Shown: piece after piece, positions 16,334 through 24,455 of the stretch | Layout: each line of letters begins with the position of its first letter | Numbering within the stretch: the stretch's first letter is position 1 | IMG/VR virus record: IMGVR_UViG_3300050016_000047 | Span: 32,443-96,442 of that record | Strand: one strand, 5' to 3' | Length of the DNA: 64,000 bases | DNA from: a virus | Position numbers and translations under genes: made by a program | Notes under the pieces: model-generated | Databases searched by the model: none | What the model was told of the DNA's origin: nothing | Seen by the model: the letters and a program-made list of their open reading frames with translations, nothing else

Positions 16334-16524
16334 TGACTCCTCTTACAGCAAGCCATTTTGAAGCTGGCGTGGAAGCTATGCGACTCGTAGCCGTAGACAG
16401 AGTAAACGAGTGGCATAAGGCAAAGTGGAATGACCAAGAAAGTTTATCCATAGCAGAAGTTCATCAACTATTAAACTGTGTTTCTGCCGACATTCAAATC
16501 GCTGCGGTTCAGGGCGAGCAATAA
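16333..16524 (+). CDS. 63-residue hypothetical protein
   Basis: Starts at an ATG that overlaps the portal stop (TAATG). One helical domain is likely; no family is recognised. It may be a head-completion or scaffold accessory protein because of its place between portal and scaffold. Confidence 0.5.
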   Translation: MTPLTASHFEAGVEAMRLVAVDRVNEWHKAKWNDQESLSIAEVHQLLNCVSADIQIAAVQGEQ

Positions 16525-16544
16525 ACTAAGCGCGAAAGGCTTAC

Positions 16545-16922
16545 ATGGCTAACATGAGTTCGGAAGATTTCATTAGTAGAATAGAAAGCATACGTCAGGC
16601 TCCGCTTGACAGTAACGAAGTTTTAGAAATACAGATGTGGCAGGACGGAAAAGCGTTGTCACAATTAGTAGCTTTTCCGGGATGGGAAGTTATCATATCA
16701 ATGCTGCAAGGATATGCAGAAGCAGAAGTACAGCGTTGTATGAAAACCGATCCTAAAAATAAAGAAGAAGTCGCCGCGTCTCATGCAGTTGCGTTTGCTT
16801 TAAACGGAGTTTTTCTTAGATTCTTAGAAGACGTAAACAATAGAATCGAAGCTTCTAAAACAACTCCGGATGTTATTAAACAGCAGATTAGAAAACCAGC
16901 AGATGTACCGTTCGAACAGTAA
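16545..16922 (+). CDS. 125-residue hypothetical head-module protein
   Basis: Helical, slightly acidic protein (EDFISRIESIRQAPLDSNEVLEIQMWQDGKALSQLVAFPGWEVI...). Phage head modules often carry such a protein between portal and scaffold; its function is unknown. The ribosome site AAAGGCTTAC is present. Confidence 0.5.
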   Translation: MANMSSEDFISRIESIRQAPLDSNEVLEIQMWQDGKALSQLVAFPGWEVIISMLQGYAEAEVQRCMKTDPKNKEEVAASHAVAFALNGVFLRFLEDVNNRIEASKTTPDVIKQQIRKPADVPFEQ

Positions 16923-16958
16923 AGTAAACCGTGCTCCCGGATTGGAGCAGGAGAATGT

Positions 16959-18122
16959 ATGACTGAACAGATACCAGTACCAGTAGACCCTTGGATTGAT
17001 GATGATTTTGCACCGCTAGACACTCGAAAAGATAAGTCAGACCTTATGCACGCTTTGGTAGACTTGGCAGACGAAGAACCAGAGTTTGCCCCTACCGCAG
17101 AAGAAGTGGTAGCAGCGGATGGTCCGAAGATTGTAGTTCCACCCGCTCCGGAAATTTTGGTAACCGATAAACCAGAAGTTATTGATTATCCGGATGGTTC
17201 CAGAGTTACAATAGAGAAAACGCCAAAAGGTCTTAAAGCTACACTAGACCCCGGCAACGGCAAGAGTCTAGAAGTTTTTTACGGCAAGACCGAGAGCGAA
17301 CTTCTACGCCAGCTTCTTCCGGCTAAGTTAAACGCGACTAAGATTATAAACAAGCAGAACAAAGAACTAAAGACTGTCCGTATTGCGGACGAGTCGCGAG
17401 CGGTTCCAGCACCGCCGGTTAGTAAAGCTCTTACTGCCGATGAAGTGTTCGAAATTAAAACACAACTGGCAAGCAACCCCGACTTAGCTATGGAGACTTG
17501 GTTCCAAAAGAAAACAGGTCTATCGCTGGCGCAGCTTTCAAGTTTCGTTCAGAACGGCCAAAACGCCGCGAACAAACTAAATGCTGAAACAGAAGCTAAA
17601 GAATTTTTGCTTGATAACCCAACTTATTACAAAACAGACAATAACTTTTATGAGTTGGTTGGATACATCGCCAGAGTTAAGGGCGATAAAGATGCCAAGG
17701 CTTTACTAGTAGATGAAAAGCTAGAAGCTCTTATGGAACATCTTTCCAAGATTGGTGTATTCACCAAAGAGAATTTGTCGGAAGCTTTTGATGAATTATC
17801 AGAAGCGGGAGAACTAGAAACTGCTCCCAGACGACAACGTAGGGAAGTTCCAGCCCCTACAGAAGAAATTGTGGAGCCTCCGGCGATTCCGGCGGCACCC
17901 GCAACGGTACAAGAAGTGCCTGCGACAGATGAACGGATTGTTCGAACTGTTCGTAGATCGAGAGCGGCTTTTGGACTTCGAGGAACGGATACTACGGTAC
18001 CCGCAATCGAACCATCCAGCAAAGCGCCCTCAGACGAAGAGCTTGATAGTTTGAGTGACGCAGAAATTTCTGATTTGATGAATCAGACTAAACGACTGCG
18101 TGCTCAATCCGCTCGGCGCTAG
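16959..18122 (+). CDS. scaffold-like protein
   Basis: 387 residues directly before the capsid gene, very acidic and rich in Glu, Ala and Pro, with long helices (residues about 115-290) and a basic C-terminus (KRLRAQSARR). This composition and position fit a capsid assembly scaffold that guides the shell and is then removed. A dispersed-hairpin variant lies at 17376-17390. The ribosome site is GCAGGAGAATGT. Confidence 0.7.
   Translation: MTEQIPVPVDPWIDDDFAPLDTRKDKSDLMHALVDLADEEPEFAPTAEEVVAADGPKIVVPPAPEILVTDKPEVIDYPDGSRVTIEKTPKGLKATLDPGNGKSLEVFYGKTESELLRQLLPAKLNATKIINKQNKELKTVRIADESRAVPAPPVSKALTADEVFEIKTQLASNPDLAMETWFQKKTGLSLAQLSSFVQNGQNAANKLNAETEAKEFLLDNPTYYKTDNNFYELVGYIARVKGDKDAKALLVDEKLEALMEHLSKIGVFTKENLSEAFDELSEAGELETAPRRQRREVPAPTEEIVEPPAIPAAPATVQEVPATDERIVRTVRRSRAAFGLRGTDTTVPAIEPSSKAPSDEELDSLSDAEISDLMNQTKRLRAQSARR
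17376..17390 (+). repeat. dispersed hairpin, copy 4
   Basis: GTCCGTATTGCGGAC in the scaffold-like gene, read as VRIAD. The stem is intact while the loop differs (TATTG). Confidence 0.65.
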
Positions 18123-18152
18123 ATATAATCTAAACGAACCGAGAATAACCAA

Positions 18153-18710
18153 ATGAGTTACTCCCCGGCTTCGATTTTGACCTCTGGCTCGCTACCGAAC
18201 CTAGTTGCTATTCACTATGAACGGTCAAGCATTCCAAACTTGAAAGCTCAAACTCCTTTCATGTCAATGACGAAGCAAAAACCGTTGCCGCTGCGAAGTG
18301 GTAACCAAATCCAGTTTTATACTTATGCTCTCTTGGCTGCTAATACCAACCAAGCCGCAGAAGGTACCGTAGGAAGTCCTATCTCCGAAAGCACCACAAA
18401 AATCGTGGCGACTATCGGTCAGTACGCGGACTTCATCAACTCTTCAGACCTAGCTATGGACGTAGCGATTGACGATCCGTCGTTGCTCCAGAACCTATCA
18501 GACGAGTTGAACTACCGCCTAGCCCTAACACTAAACTCACTAGTACAGCTAACCGCTGATAGCGCGACAGGTGTTGACGGCAGCGTAAACATCCAACTAG
18601 CAGCGGGTTCATACCTAACTGCAAATAACATCCGTACTGCGGCCCAGCAACTAGCTGGCGTGAACGCCCGTCCTCTAACTAAGGATGGCTACATGGGCGG
18701 AATCATCCAT
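18153..18710 (+). CDS. major capsid protein, exon 1
   Basis: Codons 1-186 of the capsid protein (MSYSPASILTSG...NLSDELNYRLALTLNSLVQ...GGIIH). The sequence resembles the N4-gp56 family of HK97-fold capsids. Reading through to a stop at 18725 would give a truncated protein; instead group I intron 1 begins after the T at 18710, where exon ATCATCCAT pairs with intron GTGGATGAT (18732-18740), including the expected U-G pair. Spliced exons 1-4 give 362 residues. Confidence 0.8.
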
Positions 18711-19375
18711 AAAATAGCAGCATAATTAGGGGTGGATGATATAAACGACGACTAATGCCCTACGTCGTTCACGATAAACTTCAAAATGTCGTGAAACTTA
18801 AATTCAGCTATATCGGTGGAACTCTCAACAGAGACAATACCGAGGGAAGATACCATTGGAACATTCATTAACAGATTTGGCGTATGCAGCAGGAATTATA
18901 GACGGTGAAGGTAGTATACTAATACTTCGCGGAGTCGGCTATAATAGAAAAGGCGAACCATATAAAAGATACGGTTGCCGAGTATCTGTTAGCATGACAG
19001 ACAAACTTGTTCCTGAATGGCTTCATAAAAATTTCGGCGGTTCTTTTTATTTTCGCCAAATGAAAGGTGCTTGGAAAGACCAGCACATTTGGATGATAAC
19101 GAATAGAAACGTAAGACTGTTCATCGCGGCTATAAAGCCGTTTCTTAAGACTAAATCTAAACAAGCTGATTTAGTTTTGGAATACCTAGACCATGTTCAA
19201 GAAAATAATCCCGAATATCGGGAATTGATGGTAGGTAGAATGAAAGAATTAAATCGAAAAGGTAAACCCGTAACGACTAATACGCTGAACAATCCGCAAA
19301 ACGGATTGAAGATAGAGTCTGAACTTTTGGGAGACCAAAAGAGCGACCCGATTGTGAAATCGGCGGTAGCAACAG
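18711..19375 (+). ncRNA. group I intron 1 in capsid gene
   Basis: 665 bases. P1 pairs 18702-18710 with 18732-18740 across the splice site with a U-G pair. Core strings shared with the other two introns include CTATATCGGTG (near 18808) and AATACCGAGGGA (near 18834). A LAGLIDADG gene occupies the peripheral loop and runs into the 3' core (GATAGAGTC near 19311). The 3' end is placed at G19375 because it restores the capsid reading frame; that end is inferred. Confidence 0.8.
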
Positions 19376-19380
19376 TTTAG
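18856..19380 (+). CDS. LAGLIDADG homing endonuclease (intron 1)
   Basis: 174 residues from a TTG start. A single LAGLIDADG-type motif, AYAAGIIDGEGSI (residues about 9-21), supplies the dimer interface and an acidic catalytic residue; such single-motif enzymes act as dimers. It would cut intron-less capsid genes and spread the intron. The reading frame continues through the ribozyme's 3' part, and its stop lies five bases beyond the predicted splice site. A hairpin repeat lies near its 3' end. Confidence 0.85.
   Translation: MEHSLTDLAYAAGIIDGEGSILILRGVGYNRKGEPYKRYGCRVSVSMTDKLVPEWLHKNFGGSFYFRQMKGAWKDQHIWMITNRNVRLFIAAIKPFLKTKSKQADLVLEYLDHVQENNPEYRELMVGRMKELNRKGKPVTTNTLNNPQNGLKIESELLGDQKSDPIVKSAVATV
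19292..19306 (+). repeat. dispersed hairpin, copy 5 (intron 1)
   Basis: ATCCGCAAAACGGAT: both outer bases changed together (A/T instead of G/C), which keeps the stem. It lies 75 bases before the end of the LAGLIDADG gene. Confidence 0.8.
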
Positions 19381-19538
19381 CTACAGTGACTTTAAAAAGC
19401 ACTTCCAAAACACCTTGGTTTTGAATGATACCTCCAGCAACGGACTAAGTGATATTCTAAAACGTAACGAGAGCACAGTCGGTAAGCTATTTGCTCCTGT
19501 TTCCAACGAGGATACCATTGAGTTCGCGGGTGTTCGGT
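19376..19538 (+). CDS. major capsid protein, exon 2
   Basis: Encodes FSYSDFKKHFQNTLVLND... to EFAGVR plus the first base of the next codon. The frame is open only when read from 19376. Intron 2 starts after T19538: exon TTCGGT (19533-19538) pairs with intron GCCGAA (19556-19561), again ending with a U-G pair. Confidence 0.75.
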
Positions 19539-20194
19539 TAACAAAAGCTGCTTAAGCCGAATTAAAATCTAACTATATCGGTGAAGACCTTGATTATTTG
19601 CAAAAAGTGCAATCAACCAAAACAACCAAGTGAAATGGATAAAGGCCGAGAAGGTCGGCCAAATCTATCTACTTGTGCAAAGTGTCGCTATAAGAAACAA
19701 GCGGACTGGAAGAGAAATCATCCCAAAGTTCGTCTTGTTAATTTTGCCAAACACCGCGCCAAAGAAAAAGGTTTAGATTGTACAATAACCCACAACGATT
19801 TTGAAATTCCAGAGTTTTGCCCTGCAACCGGCATTAAGTTGGAAATAGGAGTCGGAAAACTACACGATGCTTCTCCAACCCTTGACAGATTTATTCCAGC
19901 GTTAGGTTATGTACCGGGAAATGTAGTTGTTATCTCGTACAAAGCCAATCGAATTAAGAACAACGGAACTGCCAAAGACTTAGAGAATGTAGCAAAGTGG
20001 ATGAAGCAAGTTCAAGAAAATACCGAGGGAAGACTGTCCGCAAAACGGACGGAACCCGTAGAGGCTAATACGTTAGACAGTGCCTTTGAAAAAGATGCAC
20101 TGAAGATAGAGTCCGACCTTACAGGTGACTGTAAGAGAACGTCAGTGGTGACACTGGCGGCAACGGCACATAGATTAGATGTAGTTAACTACTG
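19539..20194 (+). ncRNA. group I intron 2 in capsid gene
   Basis: 656 bases. It shares CTATATCGGTG, AATACCGAGGGAAGA, GGAACCCGTAGAG and GATAGAGTCC core strings with introns 1 and 3. An HNH gene fills the peripheral loop. An exact dispersed hairpin (20036-20050) forms a stem-loop between GGGAAGA and GGAACCC, where intron 3 has an unrelated CCGC-GAAA-GCGG hairpin. The 3' boundary is inferred from reading frame and the terminal G rule. Confidence 0.8.
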
Positions 20195-20201
20195 GCCGTA
20201 A
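19581..20201 (+). CDS. HNH homing endonuclease (intron 2)
   Basis: 206 residues from a GTG start. It has CKKC and CAKC zinc-knuckle pairs near the N-terminus and a segment LDRFIPALGYVPGNVVVISYKANRIKNN seen in phage HNH homing enzymes. The frame runs through the intron core, and its last codons cross into exon 3. It is expected to nick or cut intron-free capsid alleles. A degraded relative lies at 23328-23516. Confidence 0.8.
   Translation: MKTLIICKKCNQPKQPSEMDKGREGRPNLSTCAKCRYKKQADWKRNHPKVRLVNFAKHRAKEKGLDCTITHNDFEIPEFCPATGIKLEIGVGKLHDASPTLDRFIPALGYVPGNVVVISYKANRIKNNGTAKDLENVAKWMKQVQENTEGRLSAKRTEPVEANTLDSAFEKDALKIESDLTGDCKRTSVVTLAATAHRLDVVNYWP
20036..20050 (+). repeat. dispersed hairpin, copy 6 (exact, intron 2)
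   Basis: GTCCGCAAAACGGAC used as a stem-loop inside the ribozyme and also as coding sequence of the HNH gene (SAKRT). Confidence 0.85.
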
Positions 20202-20421
20202 TAACAAAGCTGTTAAGCAGACCACAACCGCTCCAACCGCAACCATCTCCAGCCAGACATACTACAATACGTATATCTTCGCTGACGATGCTATTTTCTC
20301 CGTGTTCTTGGGTAAGAATCCTGAGACTGGCGAGAAGAACTATAAATTAATGATACAAGAAGCGCCAATGTCGGGTTCAGTTTCCGACCCAGCAAGGCAG
20401 ATTGGTGGATGGGTAAGCTAT
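20195..20421 (+). CDS. major capsid protein, exon 3
   Basis: Encodes ...RNNKAVKQTTTAPTATISSQTYYNTYIFADDAIFSVFLGKNPE...DPARQIGGWVSY. It contains the conserved C-terminal capsid region (YIFADDAIF, ARQIGGW). It ends at T20421, where AAGCTAT pairs with intron GTAGCTT (20430-20436) as a near-perfect P1 with a U-G pair. Confidence 0.75.
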
Positions 20422-20672
20422 TAATTATAGTAGCTTTGCAGAGTAATCTGCATCGAACACAAGGCTATATCGGTGAAACACTCTTTGAGTCAATACCGAG
20501 GGAAGGCCGCGAAAGCGGAACCCGTAGAGACTACACGCCTTGCTCCTTATTTTAAGGATGATGATATAGTCCGTTCTGCATGGCGACATGCAGAGAGTAG
20601 CAGAAATGACTACTCTCGCTATCAAGCGATAACAATTAAGAATACCCGTTATACGAACACCCTTAGGCCGGG
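20422..20672 (+). ncRNA. group I intron 3 in capsid gene (no ORF)
   Basis: 251 bases, the compact form without an endonuclease gene. P1: 20415-20421 with 20430-20436. Core strings CTATATCGGTG, AATACCGAGGGAAG, GGAACCCGTAGAGACTACACG and GATATAGTCC closely match T4-type group IA introns as I remember them. It ends at G20672, which puts exon 4 in frame. Confidence 0.85.
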
Positions 20673-20813
20673 ATCAACAATGGTGCTTCGCCGACTGCAA
20701 TCACAAACTTCCAGTTCCTAAAGAATTGGAATACAAAGGAAAAGGGAGTGGCCCGAATCCACTCCCGATTCCAACTCGTTCCATTAATGAAAATGATGGG
20801 AGTTGGAGTATAA
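20673..20813 (+). CDS. major capsid protein, exon 4
   Basis: Encodes INNGASPTAITNFQFLKNWNTKEKGVARIHSRFQLVPLMKMMGVGV and the stop. The sequence is in frame only after removal of intron 3. GASPTAITNFQ is typical of the C-terminal part of N4-gp56-like capsids. Confidence 0.75.
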   Translation: MNNGASPTAITNFQFLKNWNTKEKGVARIHSRFQLVPLMKMMGVGV

Positions 20814-20826
20814 AAAGGAGTATAAA

Positions 20827-23001
20827 ATGGATTATTATGTTGCACCGAATGGAGTAGCAATAGGCTCTGGAGCAATAGACAGCCCTTGGGATATCACAAC
20901 CGCGTTCAATAGTAAAGGTCATGTTATCCAGCCCGGTGATACGCTATATATTCGCGGCGGAGTTTATCTAAGTCCCGGTAATTATACGTGGTGGCCTGTA
21001 TTGATAGGCGTGCCCGGCAATCCTATCTACGTCCGATCTTACCCCGGCGAACGGGCTTCGCTCGATATGCAAAATGGCGGCGATATTTTAATCTTCGATG
21101 ACGTTAATAGAGTAGGAAACAATCGCGGTAACGTTCAGTATGTGGAGTTTTGGGACCTTGAGATATTCTCCTCCAACGGTAACCGCTCCGGTGGCATTCC
21201 AGAACTACAAGTCGGTGGTCCAGGCGTTGTTTTCATCCATTGTTACGTTCATGACTTAGCGAATTGGATTTTCCAACAAGGTGCTAAGGACTCTGGAGCG
21301 TACGGAAATATTATTCTCGACTTCGGCTGGCTTGAGCCGGATCGTGGTCATGGTCATAACCTATACATTGAGAACGATGGTTCAAATGGTTCAACAAAAA
21401 CATTTGAGAACAATATCATCGGTGTATCCTACGACATTACCGTACAGGAGTTTGGTACGGCAGCGTTGACAGAAAACATCAACTTCTTCAAGAACACCGT
21501 GTTCGATGGTGGAGCCAAGGTCGGTGGGGCCAGCATTCAGTTTATGATTGGTCAGAACCGGCCAAAGGGTATTCGCGTCAATGAAAATACCTTCTTCGTA
21601 TCAGATATATATGGTTCCGGCGCGGTAGATTTTGGCTGGCCGTGGGATGTTGAGAACCACGATGTTGAAGTTCTGGACAACTACATCGTTGGCCCTTCGG
21701 TTGATCTGCGTAACTGGGACTATGCCAACTTCCAGCGCAACCACATCTTCTCACGCAATACCGACAGCCAGTTGAACGTCTGGACTTACACTCCATCGAA
21801 TCCTCCACAGAGCACAAAGAACTGGCTTATGGACAACAACGAGTACGGTGCTGGAACACTTCGCCTCGCCAGTGGCCATATAGACAACAACGGGGCACCA
21901 GCCACCGATACCAATCAGGGATATACCGACATAGTTCCTTGGCGTGCAGCAACCGGAGTAGATGCGAACTCCACATTCAATGCCAAGCCACAACTAGTTG
22001 TCAGGATAAATCCAAGTACAAGAATGCTAGGGCGTATTCACATTACAATATTAAACCCAGACTCCTTACCAACGGTTCCAGTGGACTTTAGCGGAATTAC
22101 CGATCTACATGATGGTGACAAGTACGAACTTAGAGATGCTCAGAACTTCTATGGACCGGCAATACAAACTGGTGTATGGAGCTCTGCTGCTGCTACTCTT
22201 ATCGTACCTGCTACTGGACTTGTACGCAAGGCTTTCACCGGAGCAGCTAACGTTCCGCATACCGCTCCAAAACTTCTCACGTTTGTGTTGCTAGCAGGAA
22301 CCGCTCTAAGTGGTGGTTGGGCTCCAATACCTGGACAGCCTGTACCAACGCCAAGTCCGATTCCGATTCCAGTACCTATTCCACCAAAACCAGTAGGAGG
22401 ACCAATGGTCGTAAACTTATTTACCGCAAATCCAATATCCCTTCCAGCAGGCGGAGGAACCGTTGCGCTGTCATGGGATGTCTCAGGTGTTGTTAGTTTA
22501 AGTCTGACCAGCGACCAAGGCTTGCAAGGAGGCTTGGAGCCGCTCGTAAAGACTACCGGACAACTTTCCGTTAAACAAACGACAGTTTTCACCTTGACCG
22601 GATCAGATAACACTACAGCTACGCTGACCGTCACGGTTGCCGGTGTTCCCGCTCCTACGCCGACACCCACTCCAACTCCTACTCCTACGCCAACTCCGAC
22701 GCATAGCGCCACGTTAAATTGGTCAGTAAGTCCAGATGCTGATGCTGGCTACAACATCTATCGTAACGGCGTAAAGATTGCCACTGTTGCTACACCCTCA
22801 TACATTGATCATGCTGTTGTTGCTGGAACAACATATATTTACGCTGTTAGTACCGCAGCCAGTGCAACAGGGAGCGAAAGTAACATGTCAACTAATGTGT
22901 CCGCTGCAATTCCATCAGATCCGACACCAGATCCCCCGACGCCACCTGCACCGTTGCCACAACACACGGCACCGACAAACTTAACCGTCACCGTACAGTA
23001 G
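20827..23001 (+). CDS. parallel beta-helix (tailspike-like) protein with Fn3 domain
   Basis: 724 residues. The start at 20827 follows AAAAAGGAGTATAAA. Residues 1-500 look like a right-handed beta-helix (YVAPNGVAIGSGAIDSPWDITTAFN, GDTLYIRGGVYL, repeated NNxI turns), as in pectate-lyase-like tailspikes. Then come a Pro-rich linker, an Ig-like domain, a (PT)n stretch near residue 620, a fibronectin type III domain (SATLNWSVSPDADAGYNIYRNG) and a Pro-rich tail. Likely binds or degrades a polysaccharide receptor. Confidence 0.75.
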   Translation: MDYYVAPNGVAIGSGAIDSPWDITTAFNSKGHVIQPGDTLYIRGGVYLSPGNYTWWPVLIGVPGNPIYVRSYPGERASLDMQNGGDILIFDDVNRVGNNRGNVQYVEFWDLEIFSSNGNRSGGIPELQVGGPGVVFIHCYVHDLANWIFQQGAKDSGAYGNIILDFGWLEPDRGHGHNLYIENDGSNGSTKTFENNIIGVSYDITVQEFGTAALTENINFFKNTVFDGGAKVGGASIQFMIGQNRPKGIRVNENTFFVSDIYGSGAVDFGWPWDVENHDVEVLDNYIVGPSVDLRNWDYANFQRNHIFSRNTDSQLNVWTYTPSNPPQSTKNWLMDNNEYGAGTLRLASGHIDNNGAPATDTNQGYTDIVPWRAATGVDANSTFNAKPQLVVRINPSTRMLGRIHITILNPDSLPTVPVDFSGITDLHDGDKYELRDAQNFYGPAIQTGVWSSAAATLIVPATGLVRKAFTGAANVPHTAPKLLTFVLLAGTALSGGWAPIPGQPVPTPSPIPIPVPIPPKPVGGPMVVNLFTANPISLPAGGGTVALSWDVSGVVSLSLTSDQGLQGGLEPLVKTTGQLSVKQTTVFTLTGSDNTTATLTVTVAGVPAPTPTPTPTPTPTPTPTHSATLNWSVSPDADAGYNIYRNGVKIATVATPSYIDHAVVAGTTYIYAVSTAASATGSESNMSTNVSAAIPSDPTPDPPTPPAPLPQHTAPTNLTVTVQ

Positions 23002-23068
23002 TTCACACAACAGGGGGAATCGAAAGATTCCCCCTAGTAATACAATTAAAGCTGGAGAGAGAGAGAAA

Positions 23069-23350
23069 ATGCTACCACACTTTGACGGTACTGTTACTCT
23101 TGGTAATCTTCTTGAGCTTATAGGACTTTTGGTATTTGGATTACTTGCTTGGAGAGATATGAATTGGCGAATGAAAATTCAAGAAGAATTTAAAGCAGCG
23201 CAACTTGTAATTAATTTAAAGCGTGATGATCAATTAGTTCAACAGGAAAAAGATCTTAGCCTTGTTCGTGAAGCAATTGTTCAACTTACTGCCATGAATC
23301 AAGGACAAGATCGAAGACTTATACTACTTGAAAATCGCCAATATAGATAG
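23069..23350 (+). CDS. small membrane protein with coiled coil
   Basis: 93 residues: one membrane segment (about 12-27), then a charged helix with heptad-like pattern. The topology resembles spanin or holin-accessory proteins. Its 3' end abuts a broken HNH fragment, so its original C-terminus may have been changed by that insertion. Confidence 0.5.
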   Translation: MLPHFDGTVTLGNLLELIGLLVFGLLAWRDMNWRMKIQEEFKAAQLVINLKRDDQLVQQEKDLSLVREAIVQLTAMNQGQDRRLILLENRQYR

Positions 23351-23516
23351 AATTCTACCAGAACTGGGATACGTAAAAGGCAACGTGGCTGTTATGTCGT
23401 TTAGAGCAAACTCTCTAAAACGAGACGGATATTTAAAAGAATTTAAGTTATTAGTAAGTTGGTTGGAAGAACAAGAACTTCGCAGGATTGGCTCAGCGGC
23501 GACGGCAGCAGTTTAG
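23328..23516 (+). pseudogene. C-terminal fragment of HNH endonuclease
   Basis: IDRILPELGYVKGNVAVMSFRANSLKRDG lines up with LDRFIPALGYVPGNVVVISYKANRIKNNG of the intron 2 endonuclease, but the N-terminal zinc knuckles are absent. The DNA at its 3' end (GGCAGCAGTTTAG) resembles the 3' end of intron 1 (GTAGCAACAGTTTAG), so this may be the tail of a former intron. A dispersed hairpin follows immediately. Confidence 0.75.
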
Positions 23517-23530
23517 TCCGCAAAACGGAC
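23516..23530 (+). repeat. dispersed hairpin, copy 7 (exact, intergenic)
   Basis: GTCCGCAAAACGGAC begins with the last base of the HNH fragment's stop codon and ends 11 bases before the next start, so it could cover that gene's ribosome site. Confidence 0.85.
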
Positions 23531-23541
23531 AGAGAATAAAA

Positions 23542-23724
23542 ATGTCTGACGAAATGTACGCCTTGGTAGGCACTGAAACAAAAGAAATTATCGTGGACAA
23601 GATTCCGTGCGGAAGAAGCATAACAACAGTTTATAGAGATTCTGCGGGCGACGTAGTTCGCCGCGACGTGAATATAGAAGTAGACGAAGGTATTATCATG
23701 GGTATCAAGGACGGTAAACTTTAA
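23542..23724 (+). CDS. 60-residue hypothetical protein
   Basis: MSDEMYALVGTETKEIIVDKIPCGRSITTVYRDSAGDVVRRDVNIEVDEG...: a small beta-rich acidic protein. The start at 23542 is preferred; upstream in-frame codons belong to the HNH remnant and hairpin. It overlaps the following gene as TAATG. Confidence 0.5.
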   Translation: MSDEMYALVGTETKEIIVDKIPCGRSITTVYRDSAGDVVRRDVNIEVDEGIIMGIKDGKL

Positions 23725-24446
23725 TGAGTATCACTCAAGCCATTGCGAATTCTTTTAAAACACAACTACTAACCGCGTCTCACAACTTTTCTGTGTTGAC
23801 CGGAACCAACACAGTCTCGTCCGTAGCTGCGGCATCCGGTACGTTGGGTCCAGGTGGCACCGCTACTACTGTGTACACTGGAACCATGACAAACGCCGCG
23901 ACTAACGGATATGTCGGCATGACTATTACGTTTACTGGATTCGCCACGGCAGCAAACAACGGAACGTTTCTTTGTGTCGCATCCACCAGTACCACGCTTA
24001 CTGTGACGAACCCTAACGGAGCTAACTCCGGTGCCATGGGTACTATATACGCCACGCAAGATGTGTTTGCGATAGCTATGTATACGTCTTCGGCGACTCT
24101 TTCAAAATCTACTACAGCGTATACGTCTTCTAACGAAGTCGGTTCGTCCGGCACATACGTTACCGGCGGAATCGGACCACAAGGCAACCTTGTCGGAAAC
24201 GCGATGGCGCTGGTAAGTACCACACCAGTGCTATCCACTGACACGGCGTGTTGCTTATTCGCTACTATCGCTTGGACTTCAGCTACTATCACCGCTCGCG
24301 GAGCACTTATTTATAATGCTTCCCTTGGCGGACAACCAGCGGTTGTAGTCCTTGACTTCGGCGCTGATAAAACCTCTACCGCTGGAACGTTTACAATTAC
24401 CTTTCCGGCGCAAACGGCAAGCAACGCGATTATACAATTAGCATAA
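23724..24446 (+). CDS. virion-like protein
   Basis: 240 residues, Ser/Thr/Ala/Gly-rich beta protein without a signal peptide (MSITQAIANSFKTQLLTASHNFSVLTG...). The N-terminal ITQAIANSFKTQLL helix followed by strands is common in phage tail or baseplate-associated proteins. No specific function. Confidence 0.55.
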   Translation: MSITQAIANSFKTQLLTASHNFSVLTGTNTVSSVAAASGTLGPGGTATTVYTGTMTNAATNGYVGMTITFTGFATAANNGTFLCVASTSTTLTVTNPNGANSGAMGTIYATQDVFAIAMYTSSATLSKSTTAYTSSNEVGSSGTYVTGGIGPQGNLVGNAMALVSTTPVLSTDTACCLFATIAWTSATITARGALIYNASLGGQPAVVVLDFGADKTSTAGTFTITFPAQTASNAIIQLA

Positions 24447-24455
24447 AGGTTTAGA

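Noticed and set aside
22149-22712. Leftward frame beginning with a (GV)n run
   Set aside because: It is the antisense of the (PT)n linker in the spike gene.
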